NCBI GenBank assembly: GCA_900323505.1
Contig: OOIN01000016.1
Coordinates: 248,001 to 312,000 of the forward strand
DNA length: 64,000 bases
Direction of reading: 5' to 3'
Source of the DNA: Ustilago trichophora
Taxonomy: Eukaryota; Basidiomycota; Ustilaginomycetes; Ustilaginales; Ustilaginaceae
Below are positions 41,487 to 51,268 of the stretch, piece after piece. A program made the translations under genes and the position numbers. Position 1 is the first letter of the stretch; each line of letters opens with the position of its first letter. Under the pieces are notes generated by a model that did no database searches, was not told the origin of the DNA, and saw nothing but the letters and a program-made list of their open reading frames with translations.

Positions 41487-41978
41487 GGCAAGAAGACGGC
41501 GAAAGTGAGGACGACGGGCTCCGAGCAACTAGGATTGAGTGGGGTGTGACAGCTGCAGGAAGACGCAGAGGAGGAACAGGATGCAGGGAACGAGGCTGTG
41601 AACGAACCAACGTTGAGAACTGAGCCTTTGTTGATTGGGATACGGCGTGGGGGGTTATGACGAAAACCGAGAACGACGGAGAAGCGAGCCAGGGCTCGAG
41701 AGAGGGAGAGAGGGATGAGAAGGGGGGGGCGAATGGAAGGAATAGTTGATTGTCAAGGGCAACAGCGACAAAGACAGACCAAGAGGGAGGGCGAGAAAGA
41801 GTTGTGGACGGAGCCGATAGAATCTAGAAACGAGGCGTGTGGCTGATATGCAAGTGTACAGAAAGTGTACACAAGAGTGATGGCGAGCGTCGGATACGTC
41901 GAGTGATGCAGGTGCTAGTTGTTGACTCTGATCGGATCGAAGCAGATTCCGGAACAGGATGCAGAACGGGAAGGAGGG

Positions 41979-42002
41979 CAGCAGCAGCAACAGCAGCAGC
42001 AA
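41979..42002. repeat. CAG trinucleotide repeat
   Basis: Tandem CAG with one CAA interruption, in the transcription factor 5' flank. Confidence 0.8.
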
Positions 42003-42156
42003 TCAAAATGTCGGCGGGGGCGGCGATGTCAAAGTATGAGCATGTCCGATCGGCTGTCGTGGCTTATCGCAGTGGGGTTGAAGATGAAAGAATTGAACGT
42101 GCGAACAAGCCTTTTGCGAATCTCATGCGAAGCTCGCTTTCTGAAACCCTGGGATG

Positions 42157-42177
42157 GAAAAAAAAAAAAAAAAAAAA
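42157..42177. repeat. A21 homopolymer
   Basis: Uninterrupted run of 21 adenines in intergenic DNA. Confidence 0.9.
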
Positions 42178-42594
42178 GGATCGGCTAAGTCACTGCGCAG
42201 GTGCAATACCGTCAAAGTAGCTATCTTTGTCCGCCTCTCTTTGCACAGAGTAGATTGCCAAGGGTGCGTGAGCCGCCTCTTGTCGTTGACGTTTGGATGT
42301 CGATATGGGAAAGCACGAGGGATGGACGGAGATAGGTAGCGGCTTGGTGTTCAGCTGATGATGTTGAAGGGAAGCGCGAGGCGGGTGCCTGGATTGCGGA
42401 AAAGTGTTTGCTCCGAGGAGATGACCGGACATGAAAAAGATGGCTTAAAGTTTCGAGGCTGCGAAGGCAAGCCTGGCACAGCTGATTGGGCCAAAAGTGC
42501 AGGTCGGTCATGCGAGTGCACTCTATCTTGGGTCAACAGAAGGAACACAGAGAGGGAGGTCAAAAACTGAGCCTACGACACTCTCTGTATACAG

Positions 42595-42606
42595 TACTGT
42601 ACAGTA
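42595..42606. promoter_or_regulatory. Perfect 12-bp palindrome TACTGTACAGTA
   Basis: The motif is self-complementary and is preceded directly by a second overlapping half (ATACAGTACTGTA). A near-identical copy lies 480 bases away at 43078-43089 (ACTGTACAGTAC). Candidate protein-binding site; function unknown. Confidence 0.3.
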
Positions 42607-43077
42607 AAAAAACTCCATCGGAAGCAGCAAGCCGTCGGGAGTCGTGCGAGACATGAGAATTTGGCATTTCTTTGTTAGACCCTGAGTCACCACCACTTAT
42701 ATTCGGAGAAAAGTGCTTTACATCGAGTCTAACACTTTTGAAGCTCTGGGCGCGCGTGACGCCGGGATTGGCTAGTTCCGATGAATCCGGCAAATATCGA
42801 TGACGCTGGCCGAATCGTAAGCAAGTTTCGTTTCTTGCCCCACCTTTTGCTCTGCGACATGGTCTCCGGCCAGCTGCACTGCCAGTAACCGGTCTCGACC
42901 CTACTTTACCTCATCCTTGCGGGGTTCCCGTGCGCGCAACCCGCTCCTTTTGATTCATATCAGATCATTTGCGGGGTTGAGGCAAACCCAAAAGTAGTTC
43001 CAAACAATCCCAACGCAAAGTTGTAATCTCAGAGTTCAGCCTGTCGAGATTGAAGAGAGCCTTGATCGATGTGGTAC

Positions 43078-43089
43078 ACTGTACAGTAC
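43078..43089. promoter_or_regulatory. Palindromic ACTGTACAGTAC motif
   Basis: Second copy of the palindrome in the same divergent region, about 500 bases before the acyl-CoA oxidase ATG. Confidence 0.3.
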
Positions 43090-43440
43090 AAAAGAATCGA
43101 TCGTCGTACCTGATTGAACAGCCTGGAGAGCGACAGGTAGAGGCAGCAATTCAAATGCGTGGCCTGCGATTTGTATTGAGAGTGTGGAGGATTTGGCAAA
43201 AACAGACCAACAAAATGCCGTGGGACCGGTTAGGTTGCAGGCCGACCAAAGACGCTTTTAGCTGACATTCCGCTTTGGCTTTTGGGTTCAAACCCATTCC
43301 GGCTAAAACTTCGCCTTTTTGCCTCACCGTGCTGCCGGTTCATTCGGTCAGCTTTCGTGGACCCTCGTGTGTGCGACCGTACAAGCTTTCTTCGATCTTC
43401 GCAGCCCTCCTCGCCCATCCCCGCATAGTGGCAACAAGTC

Positions 43441-43449
43441 ATATATACA
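43441..43449 (+). promoter_or_regulatory. TATA-like motif of the acyl-CoA oxidase gene
   Basis: ATATATACAT about 145 bases before the ATG, followed by a CT-rich leader. Confidence 0.4.
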
Positions 43450-43587
43450 TACGCTCTATCCCTCTCTGCTTTCCTTCCTAACCCCACACACCTTTTCCTT
43501 CCGGCTCTTGTTCCTCTTGCGTCTCCGATTGATACCTACATAGAGCCTTTCGGTGTCATCATCCTCTCATCCACATCACATTCCAAC

Positions 43588-45654
43588 ATGGCGCCACCAC
43601 GATACATCGAGCTCCCCGAGGGCCTCAAGCCCGCCGGTGTTTCCGGTAGCGAGCTTCTGGCTCACGAGCGATCCAAGGCCTCGTTCGACTCCAAGGCCAT
43701 GGCCGAGTATATCCATGGCAAGGACTACCTCGAGCTTCAGGAGCGCCTCGTCAACCTCCTTAGCTCTGACCCCATCTTTGACAAGTCTTCCGACCACTAC
43801 TACGGCCGTGCCGACAAGTTCCGTCGTGCCATGCTCAAGGACAAGCGCCTCGCTCAGCTCGCAGCCGAGCACGAGTGGTCACAGACCGAGGTCCACCTCG
43901 CCGAGAAGCTTGCCGATCTTCCTGGTCCCATGGGTCTGCACAAGAGCATGTTCTTGACCACCCTCTACAACCAGGGCTCCGACGAGCAGCGCAAGGCCTT
44001 CTACGAGCCCGCCTCCAAGTACCAGATCATCGGCTGTTACGCCCAGACCGAGCTCGGACACGGTTCCAACGTCCAGGGTATCGAAACCACCGCCACCTGG
44101 ATCCCCGAATCGCAGGAGTGGGAGATCCACAGCCCTACGCTCACCGCCAGCAAGTGGTGGATCGGTGGTCTCGGCAGGACTGCTGACCACGCGGTCGTCA
44201 TGGCACAGCTCATCATCAAGAACAAGAGCTACGGCCCTCATCCCCTGGTTGTGCCCATCCGTGATGTCAAGACGCGCGAGGTGCTCCCTGGTCGCACCAT
44301 TGGTGACATTGGACCCAAGGCTGGATACAACACCACCGACAACGGATTCATGCTCTTTGAGCACGTTCGCGTTCCTCACTTTAACCTCCTCTCGCGTTTC
44401 TCCAAGGTGGAGCCCGAGACTGGCAAGTATCTGCCTCCCCCCAACGCCAAGCTCGCGTACGGTACCCTCACTTGGGTTCGTGCCAACATTGTGCGTGAAG
44501 CTTCGGCCGTATTGATGCGCGCCGTGACTGTCGCTATCCGCTACTGTGCTGTGCGAAGACAGTTTGCCGACCGCGATGCTCCCAAGTTTGGCCAGGACGG
44601 CAAGCCTCTCGAGACGCAGGTTCTGGACTACACCATGGTTCAGATCCGTCTCTTCCCTATCTTGGCTCAGGCATTCGCTTTCCACTACACTTCGCGCTTC
44701 ATGTTTGATCTGTACGAGCAGAACCAGGCCAACATTGAGTCGGGTGATCTTTCGCTGCTCGCCGACACACACGCCTCGAGTTCGGGTCTCAAGTCGCTCA
44801 CCACGCTCTACGCCAGCGACGCCATCGAGGTTTGCCGAAAGGCTTGCGGTGGCCATGGTTACAGCATGGCGTCGGGTCTGCCCGACCAGTACGCCAACTA
44901 CCTGCCCAACGCTACCTGGGAGGGTGACTCGTACATGCTTTCGCAGCAGTGCACGCGCTACCTGTTCAAGACGATGCGTGGCCTCAAGAGCGGTCGAGGC
45001 AAGGTGGACAAGAACATTACCACCGACTATATGAAGCGCTACCTGGAGAACAAGAACGAGACTGCCAACATCCAGTTTTCGGGTGATCTTTACGACCCTC
45101 TGTTCTTCATGCGTGCGTTTGGTCACCGTGCTGCCTACTTGACCGAGCAGACTCTTGCACTTCGTGACGATGCCAAGCGATCGTGGAACTCGCTGCTCGT
45201 TGAGCTGTACCGATGCTCCAAGGCTCACTCGCAGTACTTGCTTGTACGCAACTTTGGTATGGCGATCCTCAAGGACGAGAAGCTCAACTCGCAGCCTGCG
45301 CTTCGCCAGGTTGTTCAGAAGATCTTCTTGCTTTGGGCTTGCCACACCATGGCTGAGGAGTCGGCCGACTTTTTGGCATCGGGCTACATCACCGGCAAGC
45401 AATTCCACTTGCTGGGCAGCAAGGTGCAGGAGATCATGACTGAGCTGCGCCCCAACGCGGTTGCGCTGGTCGATGCATTTGCGGTTCCGGACTACCTTCT
45501 CAACTCGGCGCTGGGCCGATCGGACGGTAACGTGTACGAGGCGCTGTTCGACTTTGCGCTTCGCGAGCCTCTGAACTCGGCAAAGTGGAACGTCGACGTA
45601 CAGGATCTCGAGACGACTGATTTCGACTCGGACTTGCCTCGCGCCAAGCTTTAA
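43588..45654 (+). CDS. Peroxisomal acyl-CoA oxidase
   Basis: The product has 688 residues, intronless. The order is that of the acyl-CoA oxidase family: N-terminal helical domain (KDKRLAQLAAEHEW, GLHKSMFLTTLYNQG), the FAD/acyl-binding block CYAQTELGHGSNVQGIETTA near residue 150, and SKWWIGGLGRTADHAVV. The C-terminal oxidase domain follows, including CRKACGGHGYSMASGLPDQYANYLPNATWEGDS. The catalytic glutamate is expected in this last type of segment (WEGD). The C-terminus is AKL, a good type 1 peroxisomal targeting signal. The enzyme makes trans-2-enoyl-CoA and H2O2 in the first step of peroxisomal beta-oxidation. Strong G/C third-position bias suggests high expression. Confidence 0.96.
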   Translation: MAPPRYIELPEGLKPAGVSGSELLAHERSKASFDSKAMAEYIHGKDYLELQERLVNLLSSDPIFDKSSDHYYGRADKFRRAMLKDKRLAQLAAEHEWSQTEVHLAEKLADLPGPMGLHKSMFLTTLYNQGSDEQRKAFYEPASKYQIIGCYAQTELGHGSNVQGIETTATWIPESQEWEIHSPTLTASKWWIGGLGRTADHAVVMAQLIIKNKSYGPHPLVVPIRDVKTREVLPGRTIGDIGPKAGYNTTDNGFMLFEHVRVPHFNLLSRFSKVEPETGKYLPPPNAKLAYGTLTWVRANIVREASAVLMRAVTVAIRYCAVRRQFADRDAPKFGQDGKPLETQVLDYTMVQIRLFPILAQAFAFHYTSRFMFDLYEQNQANIESGDLSLLADTHASSSGLKSLTTLYASDAIEVCRKACGGHGYSMASGLPDQYANYLPNATWEGDSYMLSQQCTRYLFKTMRGLKSGRGKVDKNITTDYMKRYLENKNETANIQFSGDLYDPLFFMRAFGHRAAYLTEQTLALRDDAKRSWNSLLVELYRCSKAHSQYLLVRNFGMAILKDEKLNSQPALRQVVQKIFLLWACHTMAEESADFLASGYITGKQFHLLGSKVQEIMTELRPNAVALVDAFAVPDYLLNSALGRSDGNVYEALFDFALREPLNSAKWNVDVQDLETTDFDSDLPRAKL

Positions 45655-47061
45655 GGCGAAAGTTGTATAAAGAATTGTAGATCAAGGTCTGTTAGAATAG
45701 TGTCATATAGAATGTATTTTCTCAAGAACAAGAGACGATGTGTGTATGTGTGAAATGAGCCCGATGCCAGGATCAGGATGGCGATCTCTGTAGGAGCCAA
45801 TCGGGCAAGAGGATGCGTGCAATTCAACTGGTGAGTCGCGCAAGCGAGAAAAAAGGAACAGAATGATCCGGATCGCTAGGATCAGCCAACGCCTCGGTGC
45901 CAAGCCAAAGGGTGCCAGCGTATTGGGGGCTGAGCGGTTGAGATTGATATCAGGCTGTGCAGGCATCTTCTTGGCAGTATGGACTCAATTCAGGGGTGGG
46001 CCAAGAACGCCGAGGTTGAAGAGAGAAAGGGAGCGTTGACCGATTTGTTCTTGCTTGGCAGGTGCGACAGCAGCGAGCACGAGAGGTTGGATTCGGAAAG
46101 TGACCCGAAGAAATCGCAACTCGCGTTGGATGAGAGGCTCGGTCTTGGCAACGTGCGTGTCTGCAGCCAAGCAATCCACAAATCCACACTCTGTCCACAC
46201 GTCGCGCACTGCATACAAGTTCGGCGACCATCCGATCGGATCACTTTCTCCAACGCGATTCAACGATTCAAGGAGGTCGACGTCACATTCTAGGCAATAG
46301 AAGCTGATGATAGAAGCTGATGAGAACGTGCTCTGATATCGCCAAAAAAAGAGAGAATAGCGTTGACAGAAGAATGACCAAGCGAGACGTGCCTAACCTG
46401 AGACTAGGCAGAGTAAGCGTGGATGAATGAAGTCATTTCTTTTTGACAGTCAAGCGAGTCGGGAAAAGAGAAATATCCCGTCAACAGCGGTGGAAACCCT
46501 TATGTTGCAAGCAAAATCGAAAAGCTGACAGCATTCCTTCGCTTGGCAACAATCACAATGTGTGATCCACATCCTCTCCGACCTTGATCAACTCTCGGCT
46601 GAGCTGACTTGACGGCGCGCGCAACAGCATCTAAATCTTTCATTGAGGAGAAGAAGCAATGCTGATCGGCGACGAGCATCCCTAAGCGTTTGGAAGCGGA
46701 GCAAGTCAAATCTCAGAGAAGCAGTGTACTGTCTGAAAAAGGCAGGTCTCAGAAGAGAGCCAAGAAGGGGAATTTTTCTTTCCTTTTAAAGTCTTGCTGC
46801 AGCTCGGGTCCAAGCCCGGGGCGAATCTGCAACCCATCTGCAGACAATTGTGGCATGGCATGGCATGCAAACTACGCTCTCGCTCTCGCACGCACCTTCT
46901 TCATTACACCTAGTTCGGAGCAATGTCCGCGGTACTCTGTCCTCGTACTAACCGTGTAGCAATCTTTGTACGGAATAGCAGTATATGAGCGGCATCTGCG
47001 ACCAGAAAGTGAGCGAGTAGAGCGGATACATGACGCAGCAGAGTAGACTAAATCTTATCAG

Positions 47062-47106
<45 letters not shown>

Positions 47107-47594
47107 CCGCCTAAATCTTAAAAAACGTCTCTATGCCATCCTTGGCGCTTTGTGGACCGAGGCGGGATGTCCGAACAAAGAAAAGAGACCAATCATTCCG
47201 TACTGTAACGCTTTGCCTCTTGCCAGAATGAGAATCACTGAATGCTGCCTACAGAGATGGGATGAGGATGCTACAACGCGCGCGAATACTGTATACTGTA
47301 TATGTGCTTACTGAGATTGCTTCCAGATCGACGTGCTTTGCTTGCTTCTTCATTCACCGCCTGGCGCTGCAACTCTATCCCCCCGCTCTTGTTCCACCAT
47401 CCCTTGCTTCACCACCCTCTTGTCATCTCCTGTCTTGTCTTGTTTCCTACATCCATCACCTTTGCTCATTCCCATCTCTGCAAACTTCCATCTTCCGCTT
47501 CCTCCCATACACCGAATGTCGTCAATCTAATCCTCTGCTACAACAACTTCATCCTCGGTAGCCAGCGAGCTGTCACGGTGTACTTGTCATCATA
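45655..47594. other. 1.9-kb spacer with a long A run and no supported gene
   Basis: Short frames on both strands overlap and look random. The notable item is A43 at 47062-47104, bracketed by a 10-base direct repeat. TATA-like tata/tgta sequence (near 47283-47300) and a CT-rich leader precede the next gene. Confidence 0.6.
47048..47120. repeat. A43 tract between two 10-bp direct repeats (CTAAATCTTA)
   Basis: The repeats are at 47048-47057 and 47111-47120. Between them lie TCAG, 43 adenines (47062-47104) and CCCCGC. A poly(A) run inside a short direct repeat is what a target-site duplication around a severely truncated retroposed sequence would look like. Slippage in simple DNA is an alternative. 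Confidence 0.6.
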
Positions 47595-50500
47595 ATGGTC
47601 TTTGCTCTGGTCATCGACGACACCTCCTTGGTGCTCCTGCTTGTCCTCGTAGCAGCCCTTTCCGTCTCGATCTACGTCTCGCGTTCATATCAGCCTCTCA
47701 TCCACCCTCTCATTCTCACGCGACAAGCAGATGTCTCACAAACTCGTCAACCAAACGAATCTGCCATCTACCGCAACGCCAACTCTCCCGCAGGCTTCGA
47801 TCTTGCCTTGAGACCACAGCAGCAAGTTAACGACATTGCAGACCTCATCAAGCACGCCGCCAATGGCTCCGAGCCCAATGCAAAGAGATCCATCTACGGC
47901 TGCACAAGATCCAACCAAGACGTAGCTGGAGATGCAACCGCCTTCGCAACCGGCTTTATCAAGCTCTCATCAGCACCCGTCACACAAACCGTCTTTGCCG
48001 TCGTCTCCGAGTCCGACTCCTACCAAAGTCTCGTCGCCTTGCTCGCCAACTCGCATACCTCGGTCAGCTCCCGCTTCCACACCCTCGTCCTTTCGCCCGA
48101 GCAGCTCGCCAAGCAGAATGCCAGCTCTCTCCCCAACGCCCTCTCCAGCACAGGCGCACGCTCCGCTATCGGCGTTTACACCACCGCCAACTGTATCAAT
48201 GCTGTCTTGAACCTCGCCTTCCTCGATCCTTCCGCTCTCATCGTTGTTCCCTCTTCCGACCTCGATCAAGCCAAGAGCCGCGCTGATGCCCACTTTGGCG
48301 GCTCGCACCGTCTTCGCATCTACGGTTACAACACCGTCGTGGAAGCTGGTAGCCGAGGCTCACTCCTCGGTGCAGAAACTGCCAATCGCGAGCTCATCAA
48401 CCAGACCCAGTCGTACTACTGGAACGCCGCTTCCTCTCAATGGATCAACGTCAAGCACTCCAATCTGGTCGCCGGCGTCACTTCTCAGCTCGCAAGCTTC
48501 CCCGCGGACAAGATCCCCAACACCGCCGACCATTTCTTTGTCGAAGCCTGTGCTGCGTTCGAAACCCCAGCCTCGACGCTGATGGCCACCCGCACACCAG
48601 CTGGCTTTGCACTCGCTCTGACAGCTCTCTACACCGGTGCTGCCATCACCGCCGATCTCATCACTTCCAGCTACGACGATCCCAACCCTGCTGTCTCGAC
48701 CGCTTTTGCCAAAGCCAGGCCCACTCTCATCTACGCTTCCGCCGAGGGCGCATCATCCCTCGCCTGTGCCCTCGCCACCTGCTCTCGCCGCACCCTGCTC
48801 GTCTCGTGGGCCACCAAAAATAAGCTCTTCACCCTTCGCAACGGCACTTTCTCCCGAAGCGGCCTCGCTGACAGCTTGGTCTTTAACAAGGCCCGCGAGA
48901 CTACGGGCTCTAACCGCGTTCGAAACGTCCTCATCGCAGGTCGAGGCGACACCGTCCCGCAAGCACTGCTCGACTCTCTCCGTTCGCATCTCGGATGCGC
49001 TGTACTCAACGCATACCTTCCCAAACTCGCAGATGCTGCTTTGACGGCACCAGTCAGTGCCACCCACGCTTTCGATCTGCAGGCTTTTGCTGAACACGAG
49101 ACGGGCGGAATGCAGGTCCCCGCCCATGTGGGCCCACCCTCGGTCTCTGCCGAGATCAAGCTGCTCCAGTCCAAGACCGCCACCGATGCCGGCTTCACCA
49201 TCACTGGTGAGAGGCAGCCAGGCCATGCAGGCGATCCCATGGGAGAGATTGTCGTTCGAGGCAACATTGTCGCACGCAGCAGCAGCAACAACAACAGCAC
49301 TGGAGACAGCGATGAAGAATGGACTGCAACTGGCGATCTCGGTGCCTTCCGATCTAATGGAACCCTTGTTGTTCTTCGTGATGCCGACGAGGCCCAAGTG
49401 GCAGCTGTGCCTACCCTCAGCGCTCGCAAGCCGGTCTTGCGTCAGCGCCGCAATCGTACCGTTGCTTCAGTTGCAGCCAAGACGGTTCTGACAGCGGCGC
49501 TTCTGATGGCTGTAACCATCACACCCACCGCATCGGCAGGCAATCTATACAAGCGCGCCAGCTCGATCAACAACACCATGAGCGATGCCGCCAAGATGGG
49601 AATGCTCGTTGGTCAGCGTGCTTCTTGGGAGCAAGGTGTATCGCAAGCAGCTCTGCTCGAGCTCGATTACCCTGGCTGGTCTGTCTTCTCCTCTGCAAGC
49701 GGTGGTCCTCCCTATCGACCTGGGCACGAACGAGGCGCATCCGGCCCGCCGAACGACGTCATTGCCATGGCGTATGCTTCTGCCTCGCGTCAGGATATGC
49801 TCGGTCGACTTGCGTTCCGCATCACGGGCGACGAGCAGATCGGAGCAGGTAGCTCTCTCGACGGTGCCTCTCCCGGAACCGAGGTGCTCCTCGCTGCATG
49901 GCTCGACGGCGAAATCGACCGCAAAACTGGCGTCATGGCCGACAAAGGATTCTACAGCAATGCAGCACGCAGCACACTCAACATGGTCATGCGTCGCACG
50001 CCCAAATCACGCGCTGGAGCCATCAGCCATCGCTACACCTACGTCGCCCTCTGGAGCGATGCCATCTACATGATGCCCCCCTTTCTCTCCTTTTACGGTA
50101 TGATCACCCGCAACAATACCCTCTTGCAAGCTGCCTACGATCAGATCCGCCTCTATCGCGACGGCATGCGTCTGACCACAGGTGCAACCACCAATCTGTG
50201 GGGTCACATTGTGCTGCCCGACAACAGGACTTGGACCGACGGCGGTGCGTGGGCCACTGGAAACGGTTGGGTCTTGGCAGGAATGGCTAGGACTTTGGCG
50301 ACGATCGAACAGAGCCACGCTTCGTTGGAGATGATGCAGCAGAAGAACGATATTGTCAACTGGATGTCCGAGATCCTCGATGCCTCGTGGCCACTTTTGG
50401 ACCAACGTGCGCTGCTCTTCCACAACTATATGAACGACACATCGACCTTCTACGACACTGCGGGAACCGCACTGATTGCATATGCAACTTATAGACTGGC

Positions 50501-50834
50501 ATCCATGTCGCCCAGCCACAACAAGTGGATCTCGCAAGCAGACACCGTCTACCGTTCCGTCGCTACCGCTCTCAACCCCATAGGCCAGTTCCGTGATGGA
50601 TATCCCGTCGTCGATGTACTGTCCTTTGTCCGCCAGGGTGAAACCTCGTCGGAATCTCTGGCGTTCATGATGCTTATGAACGCAGCAAAGCGCGATTATC
50701 AGAACAACGACGTCGTACGCATCAGCACCCCGCAGAGCGCCGCAAACGCCGCCTCATCTTCCCACCTCCCAGCGACACCTATGCTCGTGATGGCGGCCAT
50801 CGCTTCTGCATCACTGCTCCTGACCCTGCTCTAG
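47595..50834 (+). CDS. Fusion: degenerate acyl-CoA synthetase-like region + GH88/GH105-like six-hairpin glycosidase, membrane bound
   Basis: One uninterrupted frame encodes 1079 residues. Residues about 11-28 form a membrane helix. Residues about 90-620 look like a decayed long-chain acyl-CoA synthetase: VGPPSVSAEIKLL, DPMGEIVVRGNIVA and EEWTATGDLGAFRSNGTLVV echo the conserved C-terminal motifs of that family. The Ser/Thr/Gly-rich ATP loop and the final lysine-bearing subdomain are not seen. A second hydrophobic segment (about 629-650), followed by YKRA, a Kex2-like site, precedes a GH88/GH105-type catalytic half from about residue 662: GQRASWEQGVSQAALLEL, GVMADKGFYSNA, YVALWSDAIYMMPPFLSFYG, TWTDGGAWATGNGWVLAGMAR. 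The last 22 residues are hydrophobic after an Ala/Ser-rich stretch, like a GPI-anchor signal. Each half is recognisable; the fusion is seen, its role is unknown. Confidence 0.8.
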   Translation: MVFALVIDDTSLVLLLVLVAALSVSIYVSRSYQPLIHPLILTRQADVSQTRQPNESAIYRNANSPAGFDLALRPQQQVNDIADLIKHAANGSEPNAKRSIYGCTRSNQDVAGDATAFATGFIKLSSAPVTQTVFAVVSESDSYQSLVALLANSHTSVSSRFHTLVLSPEQLAKQNASSLPNALSSTGARSAIGVYTTANCINAVLNLAFLDPSALIVVPSSDLDQAKSRADAHFGGSHRLRIYGYNTVVEAGSRGSLLGAETANRELINQTQSYYWNAASSQWINVKHSNLVAGVTSQLASFPADKIPNTADHFFVEACAAFETPASTLMATRTPAGFALALTALYTGAAITADLITSSYDDPNPAVSTAFAKARPTLIYASAEGASSLACALATCSRRTLLVSWATKNKLFTLRNGTFSRSGLADSLVFNKARETTGSNRVRNVLIAGRGDTVPQALLDSLRSHLGCAVLNAYLPKLADAALTAPVSATHAFDLQAFAEHETGGMQVPAHVGPPSVSAEIKLLQSKTATDAGFTITGERQPGHAGDPMGEIVVRGNIVARSSSNNNSTGDSDEEWTATGDLGAFRSNGTLVVLRDADEAQVAAVPTLSARKPVLRQRRNRTVASVAAKTVLTAALLMAVTITPTASAGNLYKRASSINNTMSDAAKMGMLVGQRASWEQGVSQAALLELDYPGWSVFSSASGGPPYRPGHERGASGPPNDVIAMAYASASRQDMLGRLAFRITGDEQIGAGSSLDGASPGTEVLLAAWLDGEIDRKTGVMADKGFYSNAARSTLNMVMRRTPKSRAGAISHRYTYVALWSDAIYMMPPFLSFYGMITRNNTLLQAAYDQIRLYRDGMRLTTGATTNLWGHIVLPDNRTWTDGGAWATGNGWVLAGMARTLATIEQSHASLEMMQQKNDIVNWMSEILDASWPLLDQRALLFHNYMNDTSTFYDTAGTALIAYATYRLASMSPSHNKWISQADTVYRSVATALNPIGQFRDGYPVVDVLSFVRQGETSSESLAFMMLMNAAKRDYQNNDVVRISTPQSAANAASSSHLPATPMLVMAAIASASLLLTLL

Positions 50835-51268
50835 AGCTGTCATCTTTTTCTTGCAAATTAGACTCTGCTTCCGCCACAGCACTCGACTTGCGACGCAAGA
50901 ACAGGCAAAACGAGGAGAGTCAGTCTCGTTTGACTATGGACTGATTCTTCCTTTTCCTCACCATCTCGCAACTTTTCAGATTCATGTGCATTTTACTTCC
51001 TCTGCCCTCACGCCTTCGCTCACGCATATTTCTTTTGTCTACTGGATGGAACGTCTCTTGGATGGAATCATAGAATGTTTTTACCACTTGGTCTTTCATC
51101 TCAGGGGACTGTGCTTGCAGACTCTCGACTCACAGCGGGTCGCCACAGCCACGTGAGTCTCGCACGCAAACGAAACGACCTTGTTTGCTGTCAATACGAC
51201 GGTTGCACAGGTACGATAGCTAGAGTAGAGACAGTGAAAAGTACACAAGCGCAAGAACAACCTTCATC
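50835..51268. other. Convergent spacer
   Basis: About 430 bases between converging stop codons; only terminator-type AT-rich sequence. Confidence 0.55.

Larger units (their letters stand above)
41487..43587. other. 2.1-kb divergent intergenic region, transcription factor and acyl-CoA oxidase
   Basis: No supported gene. It contains a CAG-type repeat (about 41979-42002), a 21-base A run (42157-42177), two TGTACAGTA palindromes (42595-42606 and 43078-43089) and a TATA-like motif at about 43441-43449 before the acyl-CoA oxidase start. Confidence 0.6.

Noticed and set aside
43879..45408. Long open frame of 509 codons on the minus strand
   Set aside because: It is antisense to the acyl-CoA oxidase gene, whose codon bias creates an open opposite frame. 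The sequence shows no domain.
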